Below are positions 53,179 through 62,230 of a stretch of DNA of 64,000 nucleotides, in pieces. The stretch lies in NCBI GenBank assembly GCA_028768525.1, contig CP054837.1, positions 558,001 through 622,000 of the forward strand, written 5' to 3'. Made by a program: the position numbers and the translations under genes. Source of the stretch: Desulfobacter sp. (GTDB lineage Bacteria; Desulfobacterota; Desulfobacteria; Desulfobacterales; Desulfobacteraceae). Position 1 is the first letter of the stretch; every line of letters begins with the position of its first letter. The notes beneath the pieces were generated by a model. The model was not told the DNA's origin. It did not search any database and saw only the letters and a program-made list of their open reading frames with translations.

Positions 53179-53973
53179 CTATACCTGAAAATAGGTAATA
53201 ATATAATCTGCCACCAAAATAAAAATGCACGAATGGACCACGGCATTGGTAGTGGCAAGGGAAACCCCCTTGGCACCGAACCCCCTGCCCCCTCCTTCAA
53301 GGTGGGCATGGTATCCCCTGAAACAACAGATGCAGGTCACAAGTCCCCCGAACACCAGGGATTTGATAAAGCCTCCGCCGATATCACTCATGGAGACACT
53401 GGAAATCACCTTATCCATATATACATGCTCATTGATTCCCATCATCACAGAACCGGTCAGATAACCTCCGAAAATCCCGGTAACATCGAATAATGCCGTA
53501 AGCAGCGGGAAAGAAATAAGGCCGGCGATGAGTCGGGGGGAGAAGGTAAACCGTATCGGATGGATTTCCATGGTTTTCAGGGCGTCAATCTGTTCGGAGA
53601 TCCGCATCACCCCCAATTCCGCAGCCATGGCCGATCCGGCCCTGGCCGCAATCATAATGGCAGCCAGCACCGGCCCCAGTTCCCGGATCAGGCTCATGGC
53701 AACGGCAGAACCCAGGGCCGCTTCAGAACCGAAGCTCACAAGGGTGTGGTATCCCTGCAGCCCCAGAACCATTCCGGTAAAGATGGCCGTAAGCACAATG
53801 ACAAACATGGACTTGGCGCCGATAAACCAGACCTGCTCCAGAATTTTGGCCGTCTGCAAGGGGGGCACACATGCCTGGGCCAATCCGGCACACAAAAAAA
53901 ACACCAGCCGCCCCAGGGTTTCTATGCGGGCAATGGTGCGCCCGCCAATCATTTCCAGTCTCTGTTTAAACAT
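53179..53973 (-). CDS. mlaE: MlaE, phospholipid ABC transporter permease
   Basis: A 264-residue membrane protein of the MlaE/TrigalactosylDG-1 family with about five to six hydrophobic segments. The family-typical GMVLGLQGYHTL, SLIRELGPVLAAIMIAARAGSAMAAELGVMRISEQIDAL and YHAHLEGGGRGFGAKGVS blocks are present. It is the first gene of the operon (E-F-D-C-A), an order different from E. coli F-E-D-C-B. Confidence 0.94.
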   Translation of the reverse strand: MFKQRLEMIGGRTIARIETLGRLVFFLCAGLAQACVPPLQTAKILEQVWFIGAKSMFVIVLTAIFTGMVLGLQGYHTLVSFGSEAALGSAVAMSLIRELGPVLAAIMIAARAGSAMAAELGVMRISEQIDALKTMEIHPIRFTFSPRLIAGLISFPLLTALFDVTGIFGGYLTGSVMMGINEHVYMDKVISSVSMSDIGGGFIKSLVFGGLVTCICCFRGYHAHLEGGGRGFGAKGVSLATTNAVVHSCIFILVADYIITYFQV

Positions 53974-54070
53974 AAGGTGGCTTATACCAGTTTTTACTTT
54001 AAAAATACAGGAATACTCCCCGGTTTAAGTGTATGCAAATGCACGGATTTGTAAATTTTTGTGAAGGGAA

Positions 54071-54099
54071 TTGACACGTGGGGTAAAATTTAATACGTA
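54071..54099 (+). promoter_or_regulatory. Possible promoter for the RHH-protein/activase operon
   Basis: A perfect TTGACA lies 17 nt before TACGTA, which is a poor -10 box, about 75 nt before the ATG at 54173. The 53974-54172 gap shows nothing else. Confidence 0.3.
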
Positions 54100-54172
54100 T
54101 GAAGCACACACCACGGACAGCCCCCCTGTCCAGGTGGTAATTTCCCCTATCAAAACAACCAGGATAAGACGT

Positions 54173-54646
54173 ATGGCCCAGAAAATAACCCTAAGCATAC
54201 CGGATATGCTCCATGAAAAACTGACGGAATGGCGCAGTTCCTTTAACTTTTCAAAAATGTTCCAGGAGGCGCTTACCGAGGCGATCCAGAAAAAAGAAGA
54301 GCTTCAAAAGCGGTTTTCCGAAGAGCTGGACATGCCGGATATCGTCAAGCGTCTCCGGCAGGAGAAACTGGACTGGGAAAACAGGTTCTACCGGTCCGGG
54401 AAAAAGCAGGGGCTCAAATGGGCAAAGTCCGCCCACTACCAGGACCTGCTCTACGTACTCCATTGTGAGGACACGTATGAATTGCTCAACCACGAAGACT
54501 ATCAGTCCTATTTCAACGGCATTTATAAAGCCAACGGCCTTGGCAGTTATACCTCCCAGGAAGGGGTGGACCATGAAAAGAAATTCATCGACGGCTGGTT
54601 TGACGGCGTAACATCATTCTGGAATGAAGTGAGGAATCAACTATGA
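54173..54646 (+). CDS. Small protein with ribbon-helix-helix-like N-terminus, coupled to the activase fusion
   Basis: A 157-residue protein of unknown function. Residues 1-38 (MAQKITLSIPDMLHEKLTEW then FSKMFQEALTEAI) look like a ribbon-helix-helix DNA-binding unit. A coiled-coil region (KKEELQKRFSEEL) and an aromatic-rich C-terminus (YQDLLYVLHCEDTYELLNHEDYQSYFNG) follow. The ATG at 54173 is chosen because an AGGATAAG site precedes it and the RHH fold begins there; an in-frame start at 54071 is longer. Its stop overlaps the start of the 1417-residue protein, so it may regulate that gene. Confidence 0.65.
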   Translation: MAQKITLSIPDMLHEKLTEWRSSFNFSKMFQEALTEAIQKKEELQKRFSEELDMPDIVKRLRQEKLDWENRFYRSGKKQGLKWAKSAHYQDLLYVLHCEDTYELLNHEDYQSYFNGIYKANGLGSYTSQEGVDHEKKFIDGWFDGVTSFWNEVRNQL

Positions 54647-57600
54647 AAAGCAGCACCTTGATTTTAGGCATAGATGCGGGATCAGTTTCAATCCATCTGG
54701 CAGCAGTAGATCAAAAAGGCAGCCCGGTATTCACGGACTCGGCTTTCCACCACGGGGAAGTCAAAGAAACACTGGACCGGATGCTCAACCGGTTGCGGGA
54801 GATGGCGGTCCTTGAACGCATCGGCCACGTGGCAAAAACGGCGGGCACACCCGCATTTATAGGGGCCGACGCCGTTATTGACGAACAGGTGGCCGTCATC
54901 CGGTCTGTCCGTAGCCGTCACCCCGGCGCAGGTGCCCTTCTCAACATCGGCGGTGAAAAATTTTCTTTAAGCCTGTTTGACGACCGGGGCAACTATACCG
55001 GAGCACGGCACAATACCTCATGTGCCGCCGGCACGGGAAGCTTCCTGGACCAGCAGGCCGGTCGCCTCCACCTGGCCGGCTCCCATGAGATATCTGCCAG
55101 GGCCCTTGAAAACTCAGGCTCCCGCCCGGACATCGCCACCCGGTGCGCCGTATTTGCCAAAACCGACCTCATCCATGCCCAGCAGGAAGGATATGATATC
55201 CCCCAGATCTGCGACGGACTCTGTTACGGCCTGGCCAAGAACATCGCCAATACCCTGTTTAAACAGAAACAGCCCAAGGGCAAGGTGGTTTTCTGCGGCG
55301 GGGTATCCCAGAACACGGCCGTGACCGCCCACCTTGAATCCATTACCGGTATCAAATTAACCATTGATGACCTCTCTCCGGTATACGGGGCCCTTGGCGC
55401 CGGACTCTGCCTGGCGGACGAATCTCCGGCCCGTGCCAGTGACTATAGCGCGCCTGCCGCTTATTTTTCATCCCAGGACAAATCATCGGGATACCGGTAC
55501 CCTGAGCTTGATCTCAAGCTTTCGGACTACCCCGATTTCAAGGCATTTAAATCCTATATCTGCCACGGGGTTGAAGTGGATGTCTACCAAGACCCGGCCG
55601 CCAGGAGCATCTCCTACGGCTTCCTCGGGCTGGATGTGGGCTCCACCTCCACAAAAAGCGTATTAACGGACCAGGCCGGCATACCGGTGGCCGGATTTTA
55701 TACCAAAACCGCGTCCAGGCCGGTCCAGGCCGTCCAGACCCTATTCAAGGCCCTTGACGGATTCAGGCGGGACTTTGGCTTGGAATTTCCGGTCAAGGGA
55801 TGCGGCACCACCGGCTCCGGCCGCAGGATTTCGGCCAAAATCATCGGCGCCGACATTGAACCCGATGAGATCACGGCCCATGCCACCGCCGCGGTGAACC
55901 TGAACCCGGAGGTGGATACCATCATTGAAATCGGCGGCCAGGATGCCAAATTCACCCTTCTCAAAGACGGGATGGTCACCTCCTCGGTTATGAATACGGT
56001 CTGCGCCGCCGGTACGGGAAGCTTCATTGAGGAGCAGGCGTCAAAACTGGACTGCCCGCTATCCGAATACTCCGCCAGGACCGAAGGGGTCACCGCACCG
56101 GTGTCCAGCGACCGGTGCACGGTTTTCATGGAGCGGGATATCAATTACTTTTTTGCCGAGGGGTATGAAAAAAATGAAATCCTGGCCTCGGTGCTCCATT
56201 CCGTCCGGGACAACTATCTGACCAAGGTGGCCAATGTGGCCAAAATCGGCAGCCAAATCCTTTTCCAGGGCGCCACGGCCCGGAACAAGGCATTGGTGGC
56301 CGCCTTTGAACAGAAACTGAACAAGCCCATTTATGTTTCCAGCTACTGCCACCTCACCGGTGCTCTGGGCGTTGCCCTCATGGCCATGGAAGAGGTAAAG
56401 CAAGGACGCCTGCCCCGATCCGCCTTCAGGGGCTTTGGAATCTGGCAGGAAGAAATACCGGTACGCCAGGAAGTCTGCAGGCTGTGCACCAACCACTGCA
56501 AGATCACCATTGCCGATGTAGACGGTTCCCCCCAGGCATACGGATTCCTGTGCGGCAGAGACTATAACACCCAAAAACGGGTGACCGGCACAACCGGATA
56601 CGACCTGCTTGCAGCCAGAAAAGCAATCCAGAAAACCCACCGGCCGACTCCGGTTCCCAGAACCGATCTGGTTGTGGGGTTGCCCGACGGCCTTCACATG
56701 ACCGCTGACCTGCCCTTCTGGAAATTATTTTTTACGGGGCTCGGCGTCAAAGTCAAAACCAGCACCAGCCTGAAAGACCCGGTCAAACAGGGGAAAAAAC
56801 TTGCCGGTGCCGAATTCTGCGCCCCGGTGGTGGCCCTGAACGGCCATGTGGATCACCTTCTCAAAAAAACAGATTTTGTTTTCCTCCCCTTTTATTTTGA
56901 GGACAAGACCAATGAGAAGGAAACCCGGCGCCAGCACTGCTATTACACCCAGTTTACCCCGGCAGTGCTTTCAGGCCATGCCGAATCCCACAGAATTATC
57001 ACCCCCATGATCAAATACCTGTACACCAGCTTCCACACCAAAATGGAATTGTACACTGCTTTGAAACAACTGGATAACGGCCGGTTCTCCTTTTTTGATA
57101 TTTCACAGGCATATGACCGGGCCGTGAGCATCCAAAAGGGCTGGACGGCGGAACTGAAACAGGTATATGCCCGCAACCGAAAAGATGGGAGTCACAGCGG
57201 CACAGATACTGGCGGTTGCCGGGAGAAAGTGGATGTGCTCCTTTTGGGCCGGCCCTACACCGTGCTGTCCAAGGCCATGAACAACAATATTCCCGGCATC
57301 TTTTCCAACCTGGGCATTAACGCCTTTTTCCAGGATATGATCAACCTTGAAGGACGGGATTACAGCCCCATCGCCCCCCTGCTCAAGCAGATCCACTGGA
57401 AGCATGCCGCAACCATTCTCAAGGCCGCCTACGCCGCCGCCACCACAGAGAACCTCTACCCCGTGTTTGTCTCCTCATTCAGGTGCGCCCCGGATTCATT
57501 TGCCGTGGATTATTTCAAAGAAATCATGGAACAATTCAACAAACCCTACCTGGTGCTTGAACTGGACGAGCATGACTCCAGCGTGGGGTATGAGACACGG

Positions 57601-58896
57601 ATTGAAGCGGCGGTACGTGCGTTTACCAATCATGCCCGCCGGCAGGAAAAGCTCCCGCTTCCCGACCCTGACCTGTTTACCCCCCGGTTTACCGAGGAAC
57701 TCACGGGCAAAACCATTATCTTCCCCAACTGGGATGCCATCACCGGCCATCTCATCGTCAACATACTGAAAAACGAGGGATATGATGCGGTACTCATGGA
57801 AGAGACCCAGGAAACCCTGAAAAAATGCCTGCTGACCAACACCGGCCAATGCCTGCCCCTCAATGCCGTGGCCGCAGGGTTCATTCACACGGTGAAAAAA
57901 CACGGCCTGAACCCGGCCGATTGCGTGCTCTGGTTAAACGATTCGGCCATTGCCTGCAATATAAAAATGTATCCCTACCATATCCAGAAAATCCTGGCCC
58001 GGGAAAAAAACGGATTTGAACTGGCCAGGGTTTACAGGGGTGAACTCTCCCTATTTGACATCGGCCTGAAAGCCTCCACCAACACCTATTTCGCCTATAT
58101 GTTCGGCGGGTTGTTCAGAAGCATCGGCTGCAAAATCCGGCCCTATGAAATCAATCCGGGAGAAACGGACAGGGCGCTGAAATCTGCAGCAGATATCATG
58201 GGGACGGCATTTCTCACCGGGGGATCCAAGGAAAAGGCCCTTAATGAAATTATGTCCATTTTCCGGAAAATTCCCAGAACCCGGGGCTCCCGTCCCAAGG
58301 TCGGTATCTTCGGGGATCTCTATGTCCGGGACAACAGTACCATGAACCAGGACCTTATCCGGTTCATAGAGGAAAACGGGGGCGAAGCCGTTACCACCCC
58401 CTATTTCCAGTATGTACAAATTATCGCCAATGCCTATTTCAAAAAATGGTTCAAAGAGGGAAAATACCTGAGCCTGATCTCCAACAAGGCGCTTCTGGCA
58501 GCCATGAAAACCATGGAAAGACGGTATTATCCCTATTTTAAACCCTTTCTTGACGAATCGGATCTTCGGGTGACCCAGTCCTATGACGAGATTCTACGGG
58601 AATACGGCATGCGCCCGGAACACACAGGGGAGTCCATGGACAATATCCTCAAAATCCACTATATCGTCCACGAACACCCGGATCTGGCCCTGCTCATCGG
58701 CGCCAACCCGGCCTTCTGCTGTCCGGGCCTGGTCACCGAGGCCATGGCCGAACAGATTGAAAAAAAGGTAAAGGTTCCCATTGTGAGCATTACCTATGAC
58801 CTGTCCGGAGGCAATAAAAACAAGGTGGTGGTCCCCTTCCTCAAGTATCTGAGAAAGCCCCCCTATTCCTCCCAGAGACGGAAGGCCTCTGTCTGA
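54643..58896 (+). CDS. Giant 2-hydroxyacyl-CoA dehydratase activase-like fusion (two BcrA/BadF-type ATPase domains plus dehydratase-like part)
   Basis: 1417 residues. Domain 1 (about 7-255) and domain 2 (about 325-595) are both ASKHA-type activases (GIDAGSVSIHLAAV; GLDVGSTSTKSVLT). Each has the two cluster-bridging cysteines (NTSCAAGTGSF with TRCAVFAKTD; NTVCAAGTGSF with DRCTVFMERD). A Cys motif CRLCTNHCKI sits near 612. The remainder (about 670-1417) is DUF2229/HgdB-like. Such fusions use ATP to send low-potential electrons to a double-cubane or similar cluster. Characterised relatives reduce difficult substrates; the substrate here is unknown. It overlaps the next minus-strand gene by 34 nt at the 3' end. 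Confidence 0.88.
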   Translation: MKSSTLILGIDAGSVSIHLAAVDQKGSPVFTDSAFHHGEVKETLDRMLNRLREMAVLERIGHVAKTAGTPAFIGADAVIDEQVAVIRSVRSRHPGAGALLNIGGEKFSLSLFDDRGNYTGARHNTSCAAGTGSFLDQQAGRLHLAGSHEISARALENSGSRPDIATRCAVFAKTDLIHAQQEGYDIPQICDGLCYGLAKNIANTLFKQKQPKGKVVFCGGVSQNTAVTAHLESITGIKLTIDDLSPVYGALGAGLCLADESPARASDYSAPAAYFSSQDKSSGYRYPELDLKLSDYPDFKAFKSYICHGVEVDVYQDPAARSISYGFLGLDVGSTSTKSVLTDQAGIPVAGFYTKTASRPVQAVQTLFKALDGFRRDFGLEFPVKGCGTTGSGRRISAKIIGADIEPDEITAHATAAVNLNPEVDTIIEIGGQDAKFTLLKDGMVTSSVMNTVCAAGTGSFIEEQASKLDCPLSEYSARTEGVTAPVSSDRCTVFMERDINYFFAEGYEKNEILASVLHSVRDNYLTKVANVAKIGSQILFQGATARNKALVAAFEQKLNKPIYVSSYCHLTGALGVALMAMEEVKQGRLPRSAFRGFGIWQEEIPVRQEVCRLCTNHCKITIADVDGSPQAYGFLCGRDYNTQKRVTGTTGYDLLAARKAIQKTHRPTPVPRTDLVVGLPDGLHMTADLPFWKLFFTGLGVKVKTSTSLKDPVKQGKKLAGAEFCAPVVALNGHVDHLLKKTDFVFLPFYFEDKTNEKETRRQHCYYTQFTPAVLSGHAESHRIITPMIKYLYTSFHTKMELYTALKQLDNGRFSFFDISQAYDRAVSIQKGWTAELKQVYARNRKDGSHSGTDTGGCREKVDVLLLGRPYTVLSKAMNNNIPGIFSNLGINAFFQDMINLEGRDYSPIAPLLKQIHWKHAATILKAAYAAATTENLYPVFVSSFRCAPDSFAVDYFKEIMEQFNKPYLVLELDEHDSSVGYETRIEAAVRAFTNHARRQEKLPLPDPDLFTPRFTEELTGKTIIFPNWDAITGHLIVNILKNEGYDAVLMEETQETLKKCLLTNTGQCLPLNAVAAGFIHTVKKHGLNPADCVLWLNDSAIACNIKMYPYHIQKILAREKNGFELARVYRGELSLFDIGLKASTNTYFAYMFGGLFRSIGCKIRPYEINPGETDRALKSAADIMGTAFLTGGSKEKALNEIMSIFRKIPRTRGSRPKVGIFGDLYVRDNSTMNQDLIRFIEENGGEAVTTPYFQYVQIIANAYFKKWFKEGKYLSLISNKALLAAMKTMERRYYPYFKPFLDESDLRVTQSYDEILREYGMRPEHTGESMDNILKIHYIVHEHPDLALLIGANPAFCCPGLVTEAMAEQIEKKVKVPIVSITYDLSGGNKNKVVVPFLKYLRKPPYSSQRRKASV

Positions 58897-59690
58897 CGCT
58901 GGCCAGGAAGGTAGGGACTGATTTCCGGGTATTTTTTGAGAAATTCATTTTGGAATTCTATGCGGGCCACGTTGAGCCGGTTATGTGAATCCACGGCCCT
59001 GCGGTACCGGAGATAGTATTCATCGTAATTTTTCAAATGGACGGGGCTCTGCAGCTTTGTGATGCTGTCAAAATGTTTATAGGTATATTCCAGCAGGGCC
59101 CCGAATTCATCCAGATACCGCTCAAGGCTTTCATAATGGCGGATCACATTCCTGTTGGTATAAAAGAGCTGAATCTCGTAGACCCAGTTCAGCTCTTTTT
59201 TAATAAAATAGCTTTTATAATCTGAGGTGAACTTGACCATCCGCCGGATGGCGGCCTGATTCTGGGACATGGCGATTCTCAGTTCACCGATAAAATCAAT
59301 GGTGGTTTTGAGTTCGTTGATCCGGGATTCCACCTTGGACATCTGCTCAAGCTGCACCAGTGCTTTGTCCAGCCGTTGTGTGGTATGTTTTAGGGTATCG
59401 CTGAAGCGCATGACCTGACGGGTCAGGGGCGGCAGATGATCATATTTTGTATCTTCCTTCATCTTCATATAAAGATAAAATTCAGATCCGGCCACCGCTG
59501 TAAAGCTGGTCAGAAAAATCATGAACAGGATCACGCCCTGGGTTTTCCTGGATTTAAAAATAAAATAAGGAGTGGTGATCGGGGCGGCAAAGACAACGGC
59601 CGCCCACCATTTGGGAAGCTGCCGGCGGTGGCACTCAAAAAACATAAGGCCGGAAAGAATCATAACAAAAGGGAAATAGATATAATACAA
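58863..59690 (-). CDS. Membrane protein with long coiled coil, unknown function
   Basis: 275 residues: two to three N-terminal hydrophobic segments (YYIYFPFVMILSGLMFF; WWAAVVFAAPITTPYFIF; GVILFMIFLTSFTAVAG) followed by about 190 charged, helical residues with strong coiled-coil character (TLKHTTQRLDKALVQLEQ; SRINELKTTIDFIGEL). No catalytic motif is recognised. The frame opens with TTG at 59690 just after the comEC stop; the first ATG is at 59663. Its 3' end overlaps the giant activase gene on the other strand. Confidence 0.7.
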   Translation of the reverse strand: MYYIYFPFVMILSGLMFFECHRRQLPKWWAAVVFAAPITTPYFIFKSRKTQGVILFMIFLTSFTAVAGSEFYLYMKMKEDTKYDHLPPLTRQVMRFSDTLKHTTQRLDKALVQLEQMSKVESRINELKTTIDFIGELRIAMSQNQAAIRRMVKFTSDYKSYFIKKELNWVYEIQLFYTNRNVIRHYESLERYLDEFGALLEYTYKHFDSITKLQSPVHLKNYDEYYLRYRRAVDSHNRLNVARIEFQNEFLKKYPEISPYLPGQRQTEAFRLWEE

Positions 59691-59693
59691 GGT

Positions 59694-62144
59694 TTAATTA
59701 TTCCTTTGGGTCTGGATGTCATAGCCATTCCGGAACACGGTCATTGTCACAGCGCCCTGGAGATCCGTCCGGAAAATTTTCATTCCCCGCTCCCGGTACC
59801 GATGGAGTACGGGAGCATGGGGGAATCCGTACCGGTTGTTGTATCCACAGGATATTATTACCCCCTGGGCATTGAGTTTATCAAGGAAAATATTGGTGCT
59901 GCTGCTTTTACTGCCGTGGTGGGGGGCAACCAAAATGGTGGTGCTTGCCATCATATTCCCCTCCCCGGCCAGTAGTTTCTCCCGGTCAGATTCAATATCG
60001 CCCGGGAATAGGATAGATACATCGCCGTGGACAAGGCGGCAGACCAGGGAGTTGTTGTTCACATCCAACGGAGATCCGGGCGCCGGCAATATCTGGAGGC
60101 GGGTCTGGTCAAAGGCCAGGTCCAGCCCTTTTGTGCCGGGCGAGTGCTGGGGGATCCCTTTTTCTTTGGCCAGGGCAGTCAAGGCCTCAAAGGCCCGGGC
60201 AGTACTTTCGTCCCCGTTGCGGAACCATTGTTTCACCCGAAAATTCTCCATGATAAAAACCAGGCCGTTCATATGGTCGGCCTGGGGATGGGTCAAAACA
60301 ACGCCGTCCAGGTTGCAGATCCACTGCCGCCACAGATAGGGGCCGATAATGAACCGCCCGGTATCAAAACCTGAGCTGCCGGAAAATCCGCCCCCGTCGA
60401 TGAGCAGGGTGCTCCCCCCGGCCGTTCGGACCACTGCGGCATTCCCCTGGCCGACATCAAGCACAGTCACACTCATACGCCCCGGGCAAAACCGCTGTTT
60501 CAGACCGTATGCCGTATACAGGACACCGGCGGTCATAATCACGGCCAGAAAAATATAGGCCTTTTTTTTACGGGTAAATACCGCAAGATATACGGCTGCC
60601 ATAAAAAGATAAATCAATGCCAGCGCCAGATTGTCCGGGGTGACCACCCTGGCCCAGGACGCCTCAAACCCGGTGATACAGTCAATAAGCCTTAGGCTGA
60701 TCCCCAGCAGATCCAGACCCCGATCCAGCACCCACATCCCGCCGGGCGTCCATATCCACTCCAGCACCAGACCGGCGAGCCCGAGCGGCAGGCAGACAAA
60801 TCCGATCACAGGTACAAATACCAGATTGGAAACAACCTGCACACAGGAGACCATATTAAAATACCGGGCAATCAGCGGCCCTGTCCCAAGGCCTGCAAAC
60901 AGGGTCACAAGAACCATGCCCCAGAGCCATGCCACCCCTTTATGTTCAGGCATCCACCCCATACGCCGGACCCGGGTAAATCCAACAATAATAAAAAACA
61001 CCGCAGTAAAGGATAATTGGAAGGATATGGAAAAAAGAGCCGGCGGATCAAATGCCAGAATCAGTAAGGCTGCAAGGCTGAGAATATTCAGGGGATCTTT
61101 TTCCCTTTCCGCCAGCAGGGCTGCCATGAACGCGGCAACCATAACCAGGGCACGCTGGGTGGAAGGGGAAAATCCAGTAAACAGGGCATAGCCGGACAGG
61201 GGAATCAGGGTAAGCACCCCTGAGGCCTTCCGGGCAAGCCCCCTCACCGACAGGGTATGAATCCGACTTAATGCGCCGTTGATGAACAGGTAAAACCCCA
61301 GGGCAACCAGGGAGAGGTGGAAGCCTGAAATTGCGAGCAGGTGACTGATCCCGGCCCTGGCAAACCCCTCTTTTACCTGCCGGGGCAATACCTCTTTCTG
61401 TCCCGTCACCAATGCCGTCAGCACACCGGCGGCATCCGACCGGCGCTCTTTGGCCAGGGCCAGCACCCGTTGCCGGAACCGGTTGCGCATGGATGCCGCC
61501 CGGCGGTAAAATTCGGTTTTAATACCCGTATCCCCCCTGGGCAGAATCTTGATTTTCCCGGCCTGGGCATGGGCGGAGCCAAAAATTCCCAGGTATCGCA
61601 TCCTGGCCTTATAATCATATCCCCCTGGATTGGAAAAATTCCGTATACCGTTCAGACGGCTGTAAAACCGGACATGGTCGCCGAATCCAGGAATCCCCCG
61701 GGATGTCTCACTGGCAGCCCCGTAAATATTTAACAGAATACGGCCGGAGACCGCCTGCGGGGCGCCATTTTTCTCCAGAATTTCACTGCAGTCCAGCACC
61801 ATCCGAATTTTGCCGGGATAATAGCGGGGCAGGGAAACCACCGTCCCTGAGACCACTTTAGGGCCATTGTCCGCAAATTTTGAGATATGGTTGTCCTGCA
61901 ACACCGGACGGTGAATCCGCCCCATGGACATGGCTCCCCACACCGGAGCGAGAACAGCGCAGAGGATCAGAGTAACTGAAGAACGAAAAGAGATGAAGGT
62001 AAAGACCAGGCCGGCGGCAAGCGCCAGGGCCAGGCAGTACCAAGCTGGGGAGAACAGGGGGAATATCCCCATCCATACCCCGCAGCATAGCAAGACTGCC
62101 ACAGGCAGCAAGGGAGGGCAAATGCGGTCCAGTCCGGTTTTCAC
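59694..62144 (-). CDS. comEC: ComEC/Rec2-type DNA uptake channel
   Basis: 816 residues with the three ComEC parts: N-terminal DUF4131/OB-like region with membrane helices, a central competence domain (HLLAISGFHLSLVALGFYLF; LIPLSGYALFTGFSPSTQRALVMVAAFM), and a C-terminal metallo-beta-lactamase-like domain (SVTVLDVGQGNAAVV; LTHPQADHMNGL; APHHGSKSSS). The middle metal-ligand His of HxHxDH is Gln here, a natural variation. GTG start after a GGAGGG site. It suggests capacity for natural transformation, working with type IV pili such as those from pilA. Confidence 0.93.
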   Translation of the reverse strand: MKTGLDRICPPLLPVAVLLCCGVWMGIFPLFSPAWYCLALALAAGLVFTFISFRSSVTLILCAVLAPVWGAMSMGRIHRPVLQDNHISKFADNGPKVVSGTVVSLPRYYPGKIRMVLDCSEILEKNGAPQAVSGRILLNIYGAASETSRGIPGFGDHVRFYSRLNGIRNFSNPGGYDYKARMRYLGIFGSAHAQAGKIKILPRGDTGIKTEFYRRAASMRNRFRQRVLALAKERRSDAAGVLTALVTGQKEVLPRQVKEGFARAGISHLLAISGFHLSLVALGFYLFINGALSRIHTLSVRGLARKASGVLTLIPLSGYALFTGFSPSTQRALVMVAAFMAALLAEREKDPLNILSLAALLILAFDPPALFSISFQLSFTAVFFIIVGFTRVRRMGWMPEHKGVAWLWGMVLVTLFAGLGTGPLIARYFNMVSCVQVVSNLVFVPVIGFVCLPLGLAGLVLEWIWTPGGMWVLDRGLDLLGISLRLIDCITGFEASWARVVTPDNLALALIYLFMAAVYLAVFTRKKKAYIFLAVIMTAGVLYTAYGLKQRFCPGRMSVTVLDVGQGNAAVVRTAGGSTLLIDGGGFSGSSGFDTGRFIIGPYLWRQWICNLDGVVLTHPQADHMNGLVFIMENFRVKQWFRNGDESTARAFEALTALAKEKGIPQHSPGTKGLDLAFDQTRLQILPAPGSPLDVNNNSLVCRLVHGDVSILFPGDIESDREKLLAGEGNMMASTTILVAPHHGSKSSSTNIFLDKLNAQGVIISCGYNNRYGFPHAPVLHRYRERGMKIFRTDLQGAVTMTVFRNGYDIQTQRNN

Positions 62145-62230
62145 ATAGGCCCTCCCCTATTCTTTTAAAGCGGCATTTATTTAAAGCCGCCTCACTCTGA
62201 TTCCCAGGAAATTATCCCGGGGTCTGATTT

